Below are positions 44,859 through 53,727 of a DNA stretch of 56,129 nucleotides, piece by piece. A model generated the notes under the pieces. That model saw only the letters and a list, made by a program, of their open reading frames with translations. It ran no database searches and had not been told where the DNA came from. The stretch's first letter is position 1; each line of letters begins with the position of its first letter. A program made the position numbers and the translations under genes. The DNA is from an uncultured Opitutaceae bacterium (lineage in GTDB: Bacteria > Verrucomicrobiota > Verrucomicrobiia > Opitutales > Opitutaceae), in NCBI GenBank assembly GCA_903919205.1, contig CAIXHE010000041.1, positions 1 through 56,129 on the forward strand. The letters run 5' to 3'.

Positions 44859-47800
44859 TTAGGGGTGGCTGCCCTCGCTCGGGGTGGGTTCGGCGGGCGC
44901 AGCCGCCGCCGGGGTGGCATGCGCGGGTGCCTTGTAGGGAAAGATCCTGCGCACGAACACGAAGAAGATGGGGATGAAGAAGATCCCGAGGAAGGTGGAC
45001 GCCAGCATGCCCCCGATGACGCCGGTGCCGATCGCGTGCTGCGAGGCCGAGCCCGCGCCGTTGCTGAGCGCAAGCGGCATCACGCCCAGGATGAACGCGA
45101 ACGAGGTCATGAGGATCGGGCGCAGACGGAGGTGAACCGCCTCGAGCGTGGCCTCCACCAGGCCCATGCCCTTCTCCATCAGGTCCTTCGCATACTCGAT
45201 GATCAGGATCGCGTTCTTGGTGGCGAGGCCGACCGTCGTCAGCAGGCCGACCTTGAAATAGACGTCGTTGGGCAGCCCGCGCAGGTTGACAGCGAGGACG
45301 GCGCCGAGGATGCCGAGCGGGACCACGAGGATGACCGAGAGCGGGACGGCCCAGCTCTCGTAGAGGGCGGCGAGGCAAAGGAACACGACCAGCAGCGAGA
45401 TGCCGTAGAGGGCCGGAGCCTGCGTGCCCGACAGGCGCTCCTGGTAGGACTGGCCGGTCCACTCGAGGCCGATGCCCCTGGGAAGCTTGGACACCAGCTT
45501 CTCGACCGCGTCCATGGCGTCGCCCGAGCTGCGGCCCGGCGCCACGTTGGCCACCATGTCGAGCGAAGGCAGGCCGTTGTAGTGCTCGAGGCGCGGGGAG
45601 GCGTAGATCCACGAGAGCGTCGTGAAGGCCGAGAAGGGCACCATGGTGCCCGTCTTGTTGCGCACGTAGAGCTTGCCGATGTCCTCCGGGGACATGCGGA
45701 AGGGAGCGTCCAGCTGGAGCGTGACCTGCTGGATGCGGATGCCGTTCACGTAGTTGTTCACGTAGTAGGACCCGAAATCGGCCTGCAGGGTCGTGTTCAC
45801 GTCGCCGAGCGAAACCCCGAGCGCGGACACCTTGTCCTGATCTATGTTCACCTTGAGCTGCGGGGTGTCCTCCATTCCCTGGGGCCGCATGCCGGCCATG
45901 AGCGGGCTCTTGGCGGCCATGCCCATCAGCTGGTTACGGGCGGCCATCAGCGCCTCGTGGCCGAGGTTGGCCTGGTCCTCGAGCTCGAACTCGATTCCGG
46001 ACGCGTTGCCCAGCTCGGCGATCGGCGGCGGGTTGATCGGGAAGATGATGGCGTCCTTGATCGACGAGAGCGCCACGAAGGCCCGCCCGACGATCGCCTC
46101 GACGCGGTCGCTCGCCTTGGTGCGCTTGCCCCAGTCCGTCAGCTTGGCGAAGGCCAGCGCGGAGTTCTGGCCGCGGCCGTTGAAGCTGAAGCCCGCGAGC
46201 GAGATCAGGTTGTCGATCTGCGGCTGCTTCAGGTAGTAGGTCTCCATCTTCTCGAGCACCCCGACGGTGCGCTCCTGGGTGGCGCCGACCGGCAGGATGA
46301 CCGCCGTCACGAAGTACCCCTGGTCCTCGTCCGGGAGGAACGAGGTGGGCAGCTTGACGAACAGGAAGGCCATCAGGGCCACGATGGCGGCGAAGGCGAT
46401 CATGAGGACCCCCACCCGCTTCAGGAGGCGCCCCACGCCCGACTGGTAGTGGAGGCTGCTGGAGGTGAAGGCCCGGTTGAACCAGCCGAAGAAGCCGCCC
46501 CGCTCGTTCTTGTGGCCCTTCTCGACCGGCTTCAGCAGCGAGGCGCAGAGGGCCGGAGTGAGGGTGAGGGCGAGCGTGACGGAGAACACCATCGAGGAGA
46601 CGAGCGCCAGCGAGAACTGCCGGTAGATCGCGCCGACCGAGCCGCCGAAGAAGGCCATGGGGATGAAGACCGCGGTCAGGACGAGGGTGATCCCGATCAG
46701 GGCGCTCGTGATCTGCTCCATCGCCTTGCGGGTGGCGTCGCGCGGCGAGAGGCCCTCCTCGCTCATGATGCGCTCCACGTTCTCGATGACCACGATGGCG
46801 TCGTCAACGAGGAGCCCGATCGCGAGCACCATGCCGAACATGGTGAGCACGTTGATCGAGTACCCGAACAGGTTCATGGTCACGCAGGTGCCGAGGAGCG
46901 CGACCGGGACGACGATGGTCGGGATGAAGGTCGCCCTCAGGTTCTGCAGGAAGAGGTACATGACCAGGAAGACGAGGACGATCGCCTCCACCAGCGTCTT
47001 GATCACCTCCTCGATCGAGATGCGCACGAATTCCGACGTGTCGTAGGGATAGTCGACCTGGACCCCCTTGGGGAAGAAGCGCTTGAGCGACTCCACCTTG
47101 GCCTTGACCAGCTCGGCCGTCTCGAGCGCGTTTCCGCTCGGCGTCAGCTTGATTCCCACCGCTGCGGCCGGGTTGCCTCGGACCCGCGCCTGCAGGGTGT
47201 AGTCCTGCGCCCCGAAGGCGACGCTGGCGACGTCCCGAATGCGCACCCGGGAGCCGTCCTGGTTCACCTTCAGCAGGATCCGCCCGAACTCCTCCGGGTT
47301 CGTGAGCGTGGTCTGCCCCTGGAGGCTCACGTTCAACTCCTGGCCCTTGGTCGCGGGCCGGTTGCCCACCTGGCCCACGGCCACCTGCAGGTTCTGGGCC
47401 TGGATCGCGGAGATCAGGTCGCCCGGCGTCAGGCCGTAGCTGTTCAGCTTGTTCGGATCCATCCAGATGCGCATGGCGTACTGGGAGCCGAAGAGGTCGG
47501 CCTCGCCGACGCCCGCCACGCGGCGCACGGGGTCGAGCAGGTTGGAGTTGATGTAGTTGCCGAGCGCGGTCTCGTCGAGCGAGCCGTCGGTCGAGGACAG
47601 GGTGAAGAAGAGCAGGTAGTTGTTCGTCGCCTTCTGCACCGCGATGCCCTGCTGCTGCACGATGGCGGGCAGGCTGGGCGTCGCCAGCTGGAGCTTGTTC
47701 TGCACCTGGACCTGCGCGATGTCCGGGTTGGTCCCGGGCCGGAACGAGATCGTGATGGTCGCCTGCCCCGACGACTCGCTGGTCGACGACATGTAGAGCA

Positions 47801-48023
47801 GCCCGTCGATGCCGTTCATCTGCTGCTCGATGACGGACGTGACGGCGTCCTGCAGGGTCTTCGCCGAGGCCCCCGGGTAGGTGGCCGTGATCGAGACGGC
47901 CGGGGGGGCGATGCTCGGGTACTGGGCGATCGGCAGCTGGCGGATCGACAGCAGGCCGCCGAGCGAGATGAGGAGCGCGAGCACCCACGCGAAAACGGGG
48001 CGGTCTATGAAGAAGCGTGCCAT
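44859..48023 (-). CDS. RND efflux pump inner-membrane subunit (cluster 2, AcrB-like)
   Basis: 1054 residues, HAE1 family. [19 protein letters not shown] is the standard start. Proton-relay residues are all present: paired Asp in [13 protein letters not shown] (helix 4), Lys in [16 protein letters not shown] (helix 10) and Arg in [18 protein letters not shown] (helix 11). Porter-domain sequence such as [19 protein letters not shown] is typical of multidrug pumps of the AcrB/MexB type. Middle gene of the adaptor-pump-channel operon, 24 bases after the adaptor. Confidence 0.95.
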   Translation of the reverse strand: MARFFIDRPVFAWVLALLISLGGLLSIRQLPIAQYPSIAPPAVSITATYPGASAKTLQDAVTSVIEQQMNGIDGLLYMSSTSESSGQATITISFRPGTNPDIAQVQVQNKLQLATPSLPAIVQQQGIAVQKATNNYLLFFTLSSTDGSLDETALGNYINSNLLDPVRRVAGVGEADLFGSQYAMRIWMDPNKLNSYGLTPGDLISAIQAQNLQVAVGQVGNRPATKGQELNVSLQGQTTLTNPEEFGRILLKVNQDGSRVRIRDVASVAFGAQDYTLQARVRGNPAAAVGIKLTPSGNALETAELVKAKVESLKRFFPKGVQVDYPYDTSEFVRISIEEVIKTLVEAIVLVFLVMYLFLQNLRATFIPTIVVPVALLGTCVTMNLFGYSINVLTMFGMVLAIGLLVDDAIVVIENVERIMSEEGLSPRDATRKAMEQITSALIGITLVLTAVFIPMAFFGGSVGAIYRQFSLALVSSMVFSVTLALTLTPALCASLLKPVEKGHKNERGGFFGWFNRAFTSSSLHYQSGVGRLLKRVGVLMIAFAAIVALMAFLFVKLPTSFLPDEDQGYFVTAVILPVGATQERTVGVLEKMETYYLKQPQIDNLISLAGFSFNGRGQNSALAFAKLTDWGKRTKASDRVEAIVGRAFVALSSIKDAIIFPINPPPIAELGNASGIEFELEDQANLGHEALMAARNQLMGMAAKSPLMAGMRPQGMEDTPQLKVNIDQDKVSALGVSLGDVNTTLQADFGSYYVNNYVNGIRIQQVTLQLDAPFRMSPEDIGKLYVRNKTGTMVPFSAFTTLSWIYASPRLEHYNGLPSLDMVANVAPGRSSGDAMDAVEKLVSKLPRGIGLEWTGQSYQERLSGTQAPALYGISLLVVFLCLAALYESWAVPLSVILVVPLGILGAVLAVNLRGLPNDVYFKVGLLTTVGLATKNAILIIEYAKDLMEKGMGLVEATLEAVHLRLRPILMTSFAFILGVMPLALSNGAGSASQHAIGTGVIGGMLASTFLGIFFIPIFFVFVRRIFPYKAPAHATPAAAAPAEPTPSEGSHP

Positions 48024-48047
48024 GGGATGCGGGGGTCGTGTGGGGGG

Positions 48048-49250
48048 TTACTTGGCGGCGGGTGCCGCCTGGGGCGCGTAGGGCACCGCGGTCACGGGCG
48101 CCCCCGGGCCGATCTTCTGGAGTCCCTCGACGATCACGCGGTCGCCCGGCTTCAGGCCCCCGAGCACGATCCAGGAGTCGCCCTGCAGGGATCCCAGCTG
48201 CACCGGGCGCACCTCGACCTTCCCCTGTGGGTCGACCAGCATGACGGTGGCGGAGCCGTCCGCCTGGTGCTCGACGCCGATCACCGGCACGGTGAGCGCG
48301 TTCTGGTCCTCGGCCTGCTCGAGGCGGGCGCGGGCGAACATGCCGGGAAGCAGCAGGTGCTCCGGGTTGGGGATCTCCGCGCGCAGCGTGACCATGCCCG
48401 TCGTCTGGTCGACCGTGACATCCGAGAACAGGAGCCGGCCGGAGTGGGAGTAGACCGAGCCGTCCTCGAGGACGAGCGTCACCTTCGTCTGCCCCGGGGC
48501 GATGCTCTTGAGCTCCCCCTTCTCCACCTGCCGGCGCAGCCGCAGGAGGTCGGCGCTTGACTCGGTGAAGTCGAAATAGATCGGGTCCAGCTGGGTTACG
48601 GAGGTGATCTCGGTCGCCTCGGTCTGGCCCACGAGGGCCCCCTCGGTGACGAGGGCCCGCCCGATGCGCCCCGCGATCGGCGACACCAGGGTCGCGTAAC
48701 CCAGGTTCAGACGGGCGGTGGCCACGTTCGCCCTCGCCGTCGCCACGTCGGCCTTGCCGCCGTCCACCGCCGCCACCGCGTTGTCGTAGTCCTGCTGGCT
48801 GACCGCGTGGATGGGGGCGAGCTCGCCGTAGCGGCTGGCCTGGGCCTGGTATTGGCGGAGGTTGGCCTCGGCCTTGGCCAGCGAGGCTAGGGCGCTGTCG
48901 AGGGTGGCCTGGTAGGGGGCGGGATCTATCAGGGCCAGCACCTGGTTCTCGGAGACCTCGCTGCCCTCGGTGAACACCCTCTTGGTCAGGATACCCGCGA
49001 CCCGCGCACGCACCTCGGCGACCCGGAAGGGGTTGAGCCTGCCCGGCAGTTCGGTGACGAGCGCCACCGGCTTCGCCGTGACGGTGATCACGCCCACTTC
49101 CGCGGGCGGAGGAGCCGCGGGGGCCGGCGCCTTGGAGCAGCCGGCCAAGGCGGCGAGGGCCAGTGAGGCCGCGCCGACGGCGAGGCAAACGCGCCGAAAT
49201 GCGGGTCGGGGGGATTCAGCGGCCGGTCGGGATGCGAGTGGAGCTCTCAT
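48048..49250 (-). CDS. RND efflux periplasmic adaptor lipoprotein (cluster 2)
   Basis: 400 residues, AcrA/MexA family. The signal ends in a lipobox (ALAALAGC, Cys38), followed by a Pro/Ala spacer, GRLNPFRVAEVRARVAGIL (lipoyl half), a coiled-coil hairpin, and the second lipoyl half PIAGRIGRALVTEGALVGQ. First gene of the second efflux operon. ATG 49250 lacks a ribosome site, and the predicted transcript start lies only a few bases before it. Confidence 0.93.
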   Translation of the reverse strand: MRAPLASRPAAESPRPAFRRVCLAVGAASLALAALAGCSKAPAPAAPPPAEVGVITVTAKPVALVTELPGRLNPFRVAEVRARVAGILTKRVFTEGSEVSENQVLALIDPAPYQATLDSALASLAKAEANLRQYQAQASRYGELAPIHAVSQQDYDNAVAAVDGGKADVATARANVATARLNLGYATLVSPIAGRIGRALVTEGALVGQTEATEITSVTQLDPIYFDFTESSADLLRLRRQVEKGELKSIAPGQTKVTLVLEDGSVYSHSGRLLFSDVTVDQTTGMVTLRAEIPNPEHLLLPGMFARARLEQAEDQNALTVPVIGVEHQADGSATVMLVDPQGKVEVRPVQLGSLQGDSWIVLGGLKPGDRVIVEGLQKIGPGAPVTAVPYAPQAAPAAK

Positions 49251-49260
49251 TTTAAGCAAA

Positions 49261-49289
49261 TACCGAACGGTACAGTACGGTAATGTCAA
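49261..49289 (-). promoter_or_regulatory. Efflux operon promoter with embedded palindromic operator
   Basis: Consensus -35 TTGACA (49289-49284), 17-base spacer, weak -10 TCGGTA (49266-49261). The 22 bases 49261-49282 form an imperfect palindrome (18 of 22 positions symmetric, ends TACCG/CGGTA) occupying the spacer and the -10. This is how TetR-family operators block polymerase. The likely repressor is the TetR gene at the end of the operon. Confidence 0.65.
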
Positions 49290-49477
49290 ACGGGAGGTCT
49301 CCTTTTTCCCAAAAAAGATTCCTCCCTAGGCGCCGCCCGCGCACCACGCCCTGGTAATCGAGGCGGGCAAGGACCGGCGCACCGGATGCCCCAAGCGACC
49401 CCTCACGCCAAAGTCGTTGCCGCTTCCCGCAGGGGCGGCCCTGATCGAACCCCCTCCGAGGGTGGCCCTACGGAGCG

Positions 49478-49491
49478 AGGCCCGCGGGCCT
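49478..49491 (-). terminator. GC palindrome at the end of the ACIII operon
   Basis: Perfect 14-base palindrome AGGCCCGCGGGCCT touching the last stop codon of the operon. There is no T-tract, so termination is uncertain. The rest of 49290-49477 holds no gene I can support. Confidence 0.25.
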
Positions 49492-50153
49492 CACTTGGAG
49501 GCCATCAGCACGTCCTCGGACATCTCCTTGTGGTCGCCCATCGACTTGCGGACCGCCGACACCTCGTCGGCGCTGATCGGGCCCGACTTGTTGCCCCACT
49601 CCTGGCGCACGTAGGTGAGGACGGCCGCGATGCGGTCGTCGTTCCAATTGTAGGCGGATCCGGCCACCTGGCCGAAGACGGGCATGGCGGCGGCGCTGTA
49701 GACGTGGCTCTCGACGTGCACCTCGCCCTTGAGGCCGTAGAGCACGATCTCGATCAGGCGCTTCGAGGGTCCGTTGACCCACTCAGAGCCCGCGAGCGGG
49801 GGGTAGATGCCGGCGACACCCATGCCCGTCGCCTGGTGGCAGGTGATGCACACGGCCTCGAACTGCTTCTTGCCGAGCGCCACCGGGTCGATCTTGACGA
49901 CGACCTCGCCCGTCGAGGGCTTGCCGTTCTCGTTGAACACGAGCGGGCTGTAGTGGGCCGCATAGCGGTTCAGGTAGGTGCCCGCGAAGAGGATCAGGCC
50001 CGAGAGCGTGAAGAGGATGAAGATCGGCAGGAGCCGGTAGCGCGCGCCGTTGTCGGGGTGCTCGCCGATCGCCTTCTCGTGGAGGGCGAGCACGGCGTCA
50101 TCGCTGGCCGCAGCCTGGTCCAGGCGCGGGTCGTTGTCGGGTTTCTGGCTCAT
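49491..50153 (-). CDS. Membrane-anchored monoheme cytochrome c (CcoP-like position)
   Basis: 220 residues. An N-terminal cytoplasmic tail, one membrane helix (about 41-60), then a periplasmic cytochrome c domain with CITCH (C102, C105, H106) and a probable Met ligand in AAAMPVFG. Cbb3 CcoP normally has two hemes; this has one. It starts inside the stop of the preceding gene (ATGA) and is the last gene of the ACIII operon. Likely role: shuttle electrons from the ACIII hemes to a soluble carrier or an oxidase encoded elsewhere. Confidence 0.85.
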   Translation of the reverse strand: MSQKPDNDPRLDQAAASDDAVLALHEKAIGEHPDNGARYRLLPIFILFTLSGLILFAGTYLNRYAAHYSPLVFNENGKPSTGEVVVKIDPVALGKKQFEAVCITCHQATGMGVAGIYPPLAGSEWVNGPSKRLIEIVLYGLKGEVHVESHVYSAAAMPVFGQVAGSAYNWNDDRIAAVLTYVRQEWGNKSGPISADEVSAVRKSMGDHKEMSEDVLMASK

Positions 50154-50794
50154 TTTTCACCCTCCTTGGGGGCGGCCGCGAGCGGCACCGCCTCCGGATA
50201 GTCGTAGGTCGTCTTCAGCGTCACGAGGTAGGAGGCCAGCTCGAGGGCCCGGCGCGAGGGGACGACCTCGGTGCCCGCCGGCGGGCTCAGGGCGCCCTTC
50301 AGGCTGAGGGCGTGGTCGGAGGCCTGAGCCCCGACGCCGAGCTGGCGGGTGTGAAAGAGGAAGCGGTAGGAGGGCATCCCGGGGGCACCCACGTAGAGCA
50401 GGTGCAGGAGGTCGTCCACATCCGGCGCGCTCGGCTTGCGGTCGCCCAGGTTCGTCAGGTCCGGCCCGATCCGGTAGCTCCCGAGCTGCGGGGCGGGCTG
50501 GTAGATGTAGTCGCGCGCGACGCTCTGGCGCTCTCCCCATCCGCGCGCCTGGTCCGAGCCGAAGCCGGGGCGGCGCACCTGCTGGGTGTGGCACGAGGCG
50601 CAGCCCAGGTCCCGGTAGACCAGCTGGCCCTGCGCGGCGACGCCGGGAAGCCACTGGGGATAGGACGTGCTGTCGTTGTCGTCGTAGTACGGGGCGAGCT
50701 TGCCCAGCTGGGCGTTCGAGCCGAGGACGATCCCCGCCCACGAGATCAGAAGCGCGGTGAACAGGCCCAGGAAAAAGATGACGTTGTTCTTCAC
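50150..50794 (-). CDS. CcoO-like monoheme cytochrome c
   Basis: 214 residues. One N-terminal anchor helix (about 5-25), then GCASCHTQQVRRPGFG (C65, C68, H69) and the Met ligand in GAPGMPSYRF. The stretch SVARDYIYQPAPQLGSYRIGPDL follows the pattern of cbb3 subunit CcoO (GDFVYD...GSKRTGPDL), which supports homology. The GTG start lies in a GTGA overlap with the CcoN-like gene. Its natural partner CcoN has lost its metal ligands here, so the electron acceptor must be something else. Confidence 0.85.
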   Translation of the reverse strand: MKNNVIFFLGLFTALLISWAGIVLGSNAQLGKLAPYYDDNDSTSYPQWLPGVAAQGQLVYRDLGCASCHTQQVRRPGFGSDQARGWGERQSVARDYIYQPAPQLGSYRIGPDLTNLGDRKPSAPDVDDLLHLLYVGAPGMPSYRFLFHTRQLGVGAQASDHALSLKGALSPPAGTEVVPSRRALELASYLVTLKTTYDYPEAVPLAAAPKEGEK

Positions 50795-52188
50795 GTGGCT
50801 GAGGTCTCCAGGGCCGGGGCCGGGTTGAACGTGGCGGGCGCCGAGAAGTCCGTGATCCAGCAGGCGCTGGCAAGCAGGTTGACCAGGAGGGCGATGTTGC
50901 CGACGAGGAGGATCGCCTGGGCGTAGAAGGCGCCGAGGAGCCACGGGCGGGTCTGGGCCGTGATCGTGGCAAACGACACCTTGGCGTCGAGGAGCCCCTG
51001 GCTCTGGACGTAGTAGGCCCCGCCGAGCGAGATGAGCAGGAGGAGCAGGCCGACGACGGTCGCCCCCACGTGCGCGCGCACGAGGCCCGCGCTCGTCCAG
51101 AGGTTGCCGGTGATGCGCGGCAGCGCGAAGTAGATGCCGCCGAAGAGGACCGTAGAGGCCCCGGCGTAGAGCGCCAGCTGCTGCTGGAGCGTGTCGAAGT
51201 ACGTGAACTGGGTGTGCTCGGCCACGCTGTGGAACGAGGTCACCGCGTCGACGAGCGCGCCGAGGATGTAGGCCGCCAGCCCGATCGAGATCAGCCTGGA
51301 GGCGACCCCCCGGGCGAACACCGCCCCGCGCAGGTTCAGGAACACGATGAAGGTGTGGAAGAGCAGGAGCGCGCAGGAGACGACCGCCAGGGCCGGGATC
51401 CAGGCCGGGACCGGTCCGCCGATCAGGTGGCGGCCGCCCGTCAGGCCGCCCACGAAGATCAGCGTCCAGAAGCCGAGCGACGCGAACTCGTACGAGGGAA
51501 GCACCTTGCCGGTCTCCTTCGGCACCACGAAGTAGGCCACCGAGAGGACGAGGGGTGCGATCCAGAGCGTCCATGCGCACTGGGCGTACCAGCCGGCGAT
51601 GATGGGCTGGAGGACGCCGCGCGCGGGCCACGCGAAGAGGGTCACGTGCACGACCGACAGGATCCAGGGGAAGAGGAAGAGGGCCGCGACCGCGTACCAC
51701 TGGGAGGCGTACGAGATCTTCCGCTGGCGGCCGGACCAGGCGAGGATTCCGGGCACCGCGAGGGCGGCATACGAGAAGAGGAGCACGAGGTGCACGTAGC
51801 GCGGCAGGCCGAGGAGCGTGAAGCCCGTCGAGTCGCCGTGGACGATGCCCACCAGGGCCGCGAGGACCCCGAGGTTCCAGAAGAGCCAGCCGCCGAGGGC
51901 CCAGCCCTGGCCGCGCAGGGGCTCGCCCGAGAGGCGGCCGAGCGACCAGAGGGCGAGCGCCACGCCCGCGTTGGCGAGCCAGCCGTACACAAACGAGGTC
52001 TCCGCGAGCGCGGTCACGCGCCCGTAGGTCGTGAAGGACCAGCTGTCCAGGAAATGGGGCGAGATCAGCTGGGCCGCGGCCACGAGGCCGAGGACGCCGC
52101 TCAAGGCAAGCCAGGCGACCCCGCTGCGCAGCAGGAGGATGAGCGGCACGCTCGAGGCCCGGTCGATGGGTGAGTATTCGGCCTTCAT
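50791..52188 (-). CDS. CcoN-like membrane protein lacking heme and copper ligands
   Basis: 465 residues, about 12 membrane helices, homologous to cbb3 oxidase subunit I. WYAQCAWTLWIAPLVLSVAY + FVVPK aligns without gaps to CcoN WWYGHN...YYFVPK, but the Cu-B His is Gln203. The HH pair in GPHHLHY is R253-H254 (GGRHLIGG). The cross-linked Tyr is Gly (247). The low-spin heme His of GRLRPLHTN is Ala62 (GRVTALAETS). The GHVHAG segment of high-spin heme ligands falls in FDTLQQQLALYAG (331-343), which has no His. Structural histidines of the family elsewhere (VVHVTL, VRAHVG) remain. It cannot be an oxygen or NO reductase of the known type. It is placed between act genes and two cytochromes c, with 4-base overlaps on both sides. 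Confidence 0.85.
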   Translation of the reverse strand: MKAEYSPIDRASSVPLILLLRSGVAWLALSGVLGLVAAAQLISPHFLDSWSFTTYGRVTALAETSFVYGWLANAGVALALWSLGRLSGEPLRGQGWALGGWLFWNLGVLAALVGIVHGDSTGFTLLGLPRYVHLVLLFSYAALAVPGILAWSGRQRKISYASQWYAVAALFLFPWILSVVHVTLFAWPARGVLQPIIAGWYAQCAWTLWIAPLVLSVAYFVVPKETGKVLPSYEFASLGFWTLIFVGGLTGGRHLIGGPVPAWIPALAVVSCALLLFHTFIVFLNLRGAVFARGVASRLISIGLAAYILGALVDAVTSFHSVAEHTQFTYFDTLQQQLALYAGASTVLFGGIYFALPRITGNLWTSAGLVRAHVGATVVGLLLLLISLGGAYYVQSQGLLDAKVSFATITAQTRPWLLGAFYAQAILLVGNIALLVNLLASACWITDFSAPATFNPAPALETSAT

Positions 52189-52526
52189 GGGGTGGGCTTC
52201 GGCGCGTTCTCCTGGATCACCAGGTCCATCGCGCGGTCGAGGGGCAGCTGCACGACGCCGTTCGCCTTGTCGACCCAGCCATAGGCCGCGGCCTGGTCCG
52301 CCTGCTTCTGGCGGAGCGAGAGCAGGTAGGCCCGGCGGCTGTCGTGGGTCGCCCTCCAGGCGAGGTCCTTGGGCAGGTGGTCCGGGGCCTCGTTCTGGGG
52401 CTCGGCCGGCAGGGTCGGCAGGTAGTAGGAGCGCGCCAGGACGCCGAAGATCGCGAGGAGCACGAAGATGCCCGCGACCGCGAGGGTCGAGACCGGGCGT
52501 GGGCTGGGTGAAGGCGTATCACTCAT
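52185..52526 (-). CDS. Small one-helix protein of the ACIII operon
   Basis: 113 residues. A cytoplasmic Ser/Pro-rich start, one membrane helix (about 14-33), then a periplasmic part with a charged middle and the conserved-looking YGWVDKANGVVQLPLDRAM. The YGWVDK...VVQLPLDRAM pattern resembles the short protein or domain that often accompanies ACIII and caa3 genes; I give it no symbol. It overlaps actF by 8 bases and the CcoN-like gene by 4. No heme motif is present. Confidence 0.75.
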   Translation of the reverse strand: MSDTPSPSPRPVSTLAVAGIFVLLAIFGVLARSYYLPTLPAEPQNEAPDHLPKDLAWRATHDSRRAYLLSLRQKQADQAAAYGWVDKANGVVQLPLDRAMDLVIQENAPKPTP

Positions 52527-53727
52527 CGTGGTTCAGGCATTCGCCGATGCGGGGGTCGCGGATGGGGATCAGCTTGGTCGTCGGCAGGTCGCGCAGGTAG
52601 GCCCAGATCGAGATGCCCCCGATGCCGATCACCGAGGTTGCGGCCCAGAGCAGGTTGAGCGAGAAGAACGGCAGCGGGTGGCCCGTCGGGTCCTTCAGGG
52701 CCGGCAGGATGTTGTACGTGATGTCGACGAAGACGACCGTGAGGACGAAGTACGCGATCCGGCGAATGATGCGGTGCGTGACCTTGAAGCGGTACGAGAG
52801 CAGCAGGAGGAACGGCAGCAGGAAGTTGCCGAACACGAGGAAGAGGCTCACGTACCACCAGTCCTTGTACTCGCGGATGTTGTACCAGAAGGTCTCCTCG
52901 GGGACGTTGGCGTTCCAGATGAGGAAGTACTGCGAGAAGGAGATGTAGGCCCAGAACACCGTGAAGGTGAGCATCAGTTGGCCGATCGCCCAGAGGTGGT
53001 CGGTCTTCAGGATCCCCTTCAGGTCGCCGCGCGCGTAGAGCCAGAGCTGGATCAGCACGCCGCAGGAGAGGGCGCCGCGCATGCAGTCCGAGAAGTACCA
53101 CACGCCGTACATGGTCGAGAACCAGTGGTACTCGAGGCTCTTGTACCAGTAGATGGCCGCGAAGGTGAGGGTGAGCGCCACGATCGGGATGCCGAAGCCG
53201 GCCGTGCGGCCGTTCATGCGTGTCCACTTGACGTCGCCGTCCTGGTCCTGGCTGAAGGACGCCTTGCGCAGGCGCGAGCTGATCCAGATCCAGAGGGCGA
53301 AGAAGCCGAGCGAGGCGATGACGAAGAACGGCAGGTTGAGGAAGTCGGACTTCTTCTCGTAGAGGATGTCCGTTCGCACGGTGTGAACCGCGTTCACCTG
53401 GTGGGCCGGGTTCATCCAGGGCCAGATCGTGTCCTTGGCCCCGAGGAACGACACCGCAATGAGAGGCAGGAAGAGCAGCAGGAGCCACGGGAAGGCGGCC
53501 ACCCCGTGCTCGAACTGCCGGCGCAGCACCACCGACCAGGAGGCGTCGAAGATGTGGTGGATGAGGATCAGCATCAGCATCCCGATGGCGATCGCCGTCC
53601 AGAAGCCTATCCCGACCAGCCAGGCGGTCGCGACCACGTGGGCTCCCGAGACGAGGAGGCCCGCGGCCGTCACCGCGATGCCGGCCAGGCCGATTCCCAG
53701 GGCCTTTGAAGTGGAGGGAGGGGTCAT
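52519..53727 (-). CDS. actF: Alternative Complex III subunit ActF
   Basis: 402 residues, integral membrane protein with about ten helices and no cofactor motif. GVLxxHHIFDASWSVVLRRQFEH-type sequence after the second helix (IHHIFDASWSVVLRRQFEH) and the PAHQVN stretch are typical of ActF, a relative of ActC/NrfD. It helps bind menaquinol or form a proton path; the exact role is unsettled in the literature I know. ATG overlaps the actE stop by 4 bases. Confidence 0.88.
   Translation of the reverse strand: MTPPSTSKALGIGLAGIAVTAAGLLVSGAHVVATAWLVGIGFWTAIAIGMLMLILIHHIFDASWSVVLRRQFEHGVAAFPWLLLLFLPLIAVSFLGAKDTIWPWMNPAHQVNAVHTVRTDILYEKKSDFLNLPFFVIASLGFFALWIWISSRLRKASFSQDQDGDVKWTRMNGRTAGFGIPIVALTLTFAAIYWYKSLEYHWFSTMYGVWYFSDCMRGALSCGVLIQLWLYARGDLKGILKTDHLWAIGQLMLTFTVFWAYISFSQYFLIWNANVPEETFWYNIREYKDWWYVSLFLVFGNFLLPFLLLLSYRFKVTHRIIRRIAYFVLTVVFVDITYNILPALKDPTGHPLPFFSLNLLWAATSVIGIGGISIWAYLRDLPTTKLIPIRDPRIGECLNHDE

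Noticed and set aside
44508-48560. 1350-codon open frame on the plus strand
   Set aside because: Antisense shadow of the RND pump and its neighbours, with low-complexity His/Arg/Asp/Gly composition.
50791-52188. Annotation as a working cbb3 oxidase or nitric-oxide reductase subunit
   Set aside because: The ligand residues required by both are absent; automatic naming by overall similarity would mislead.
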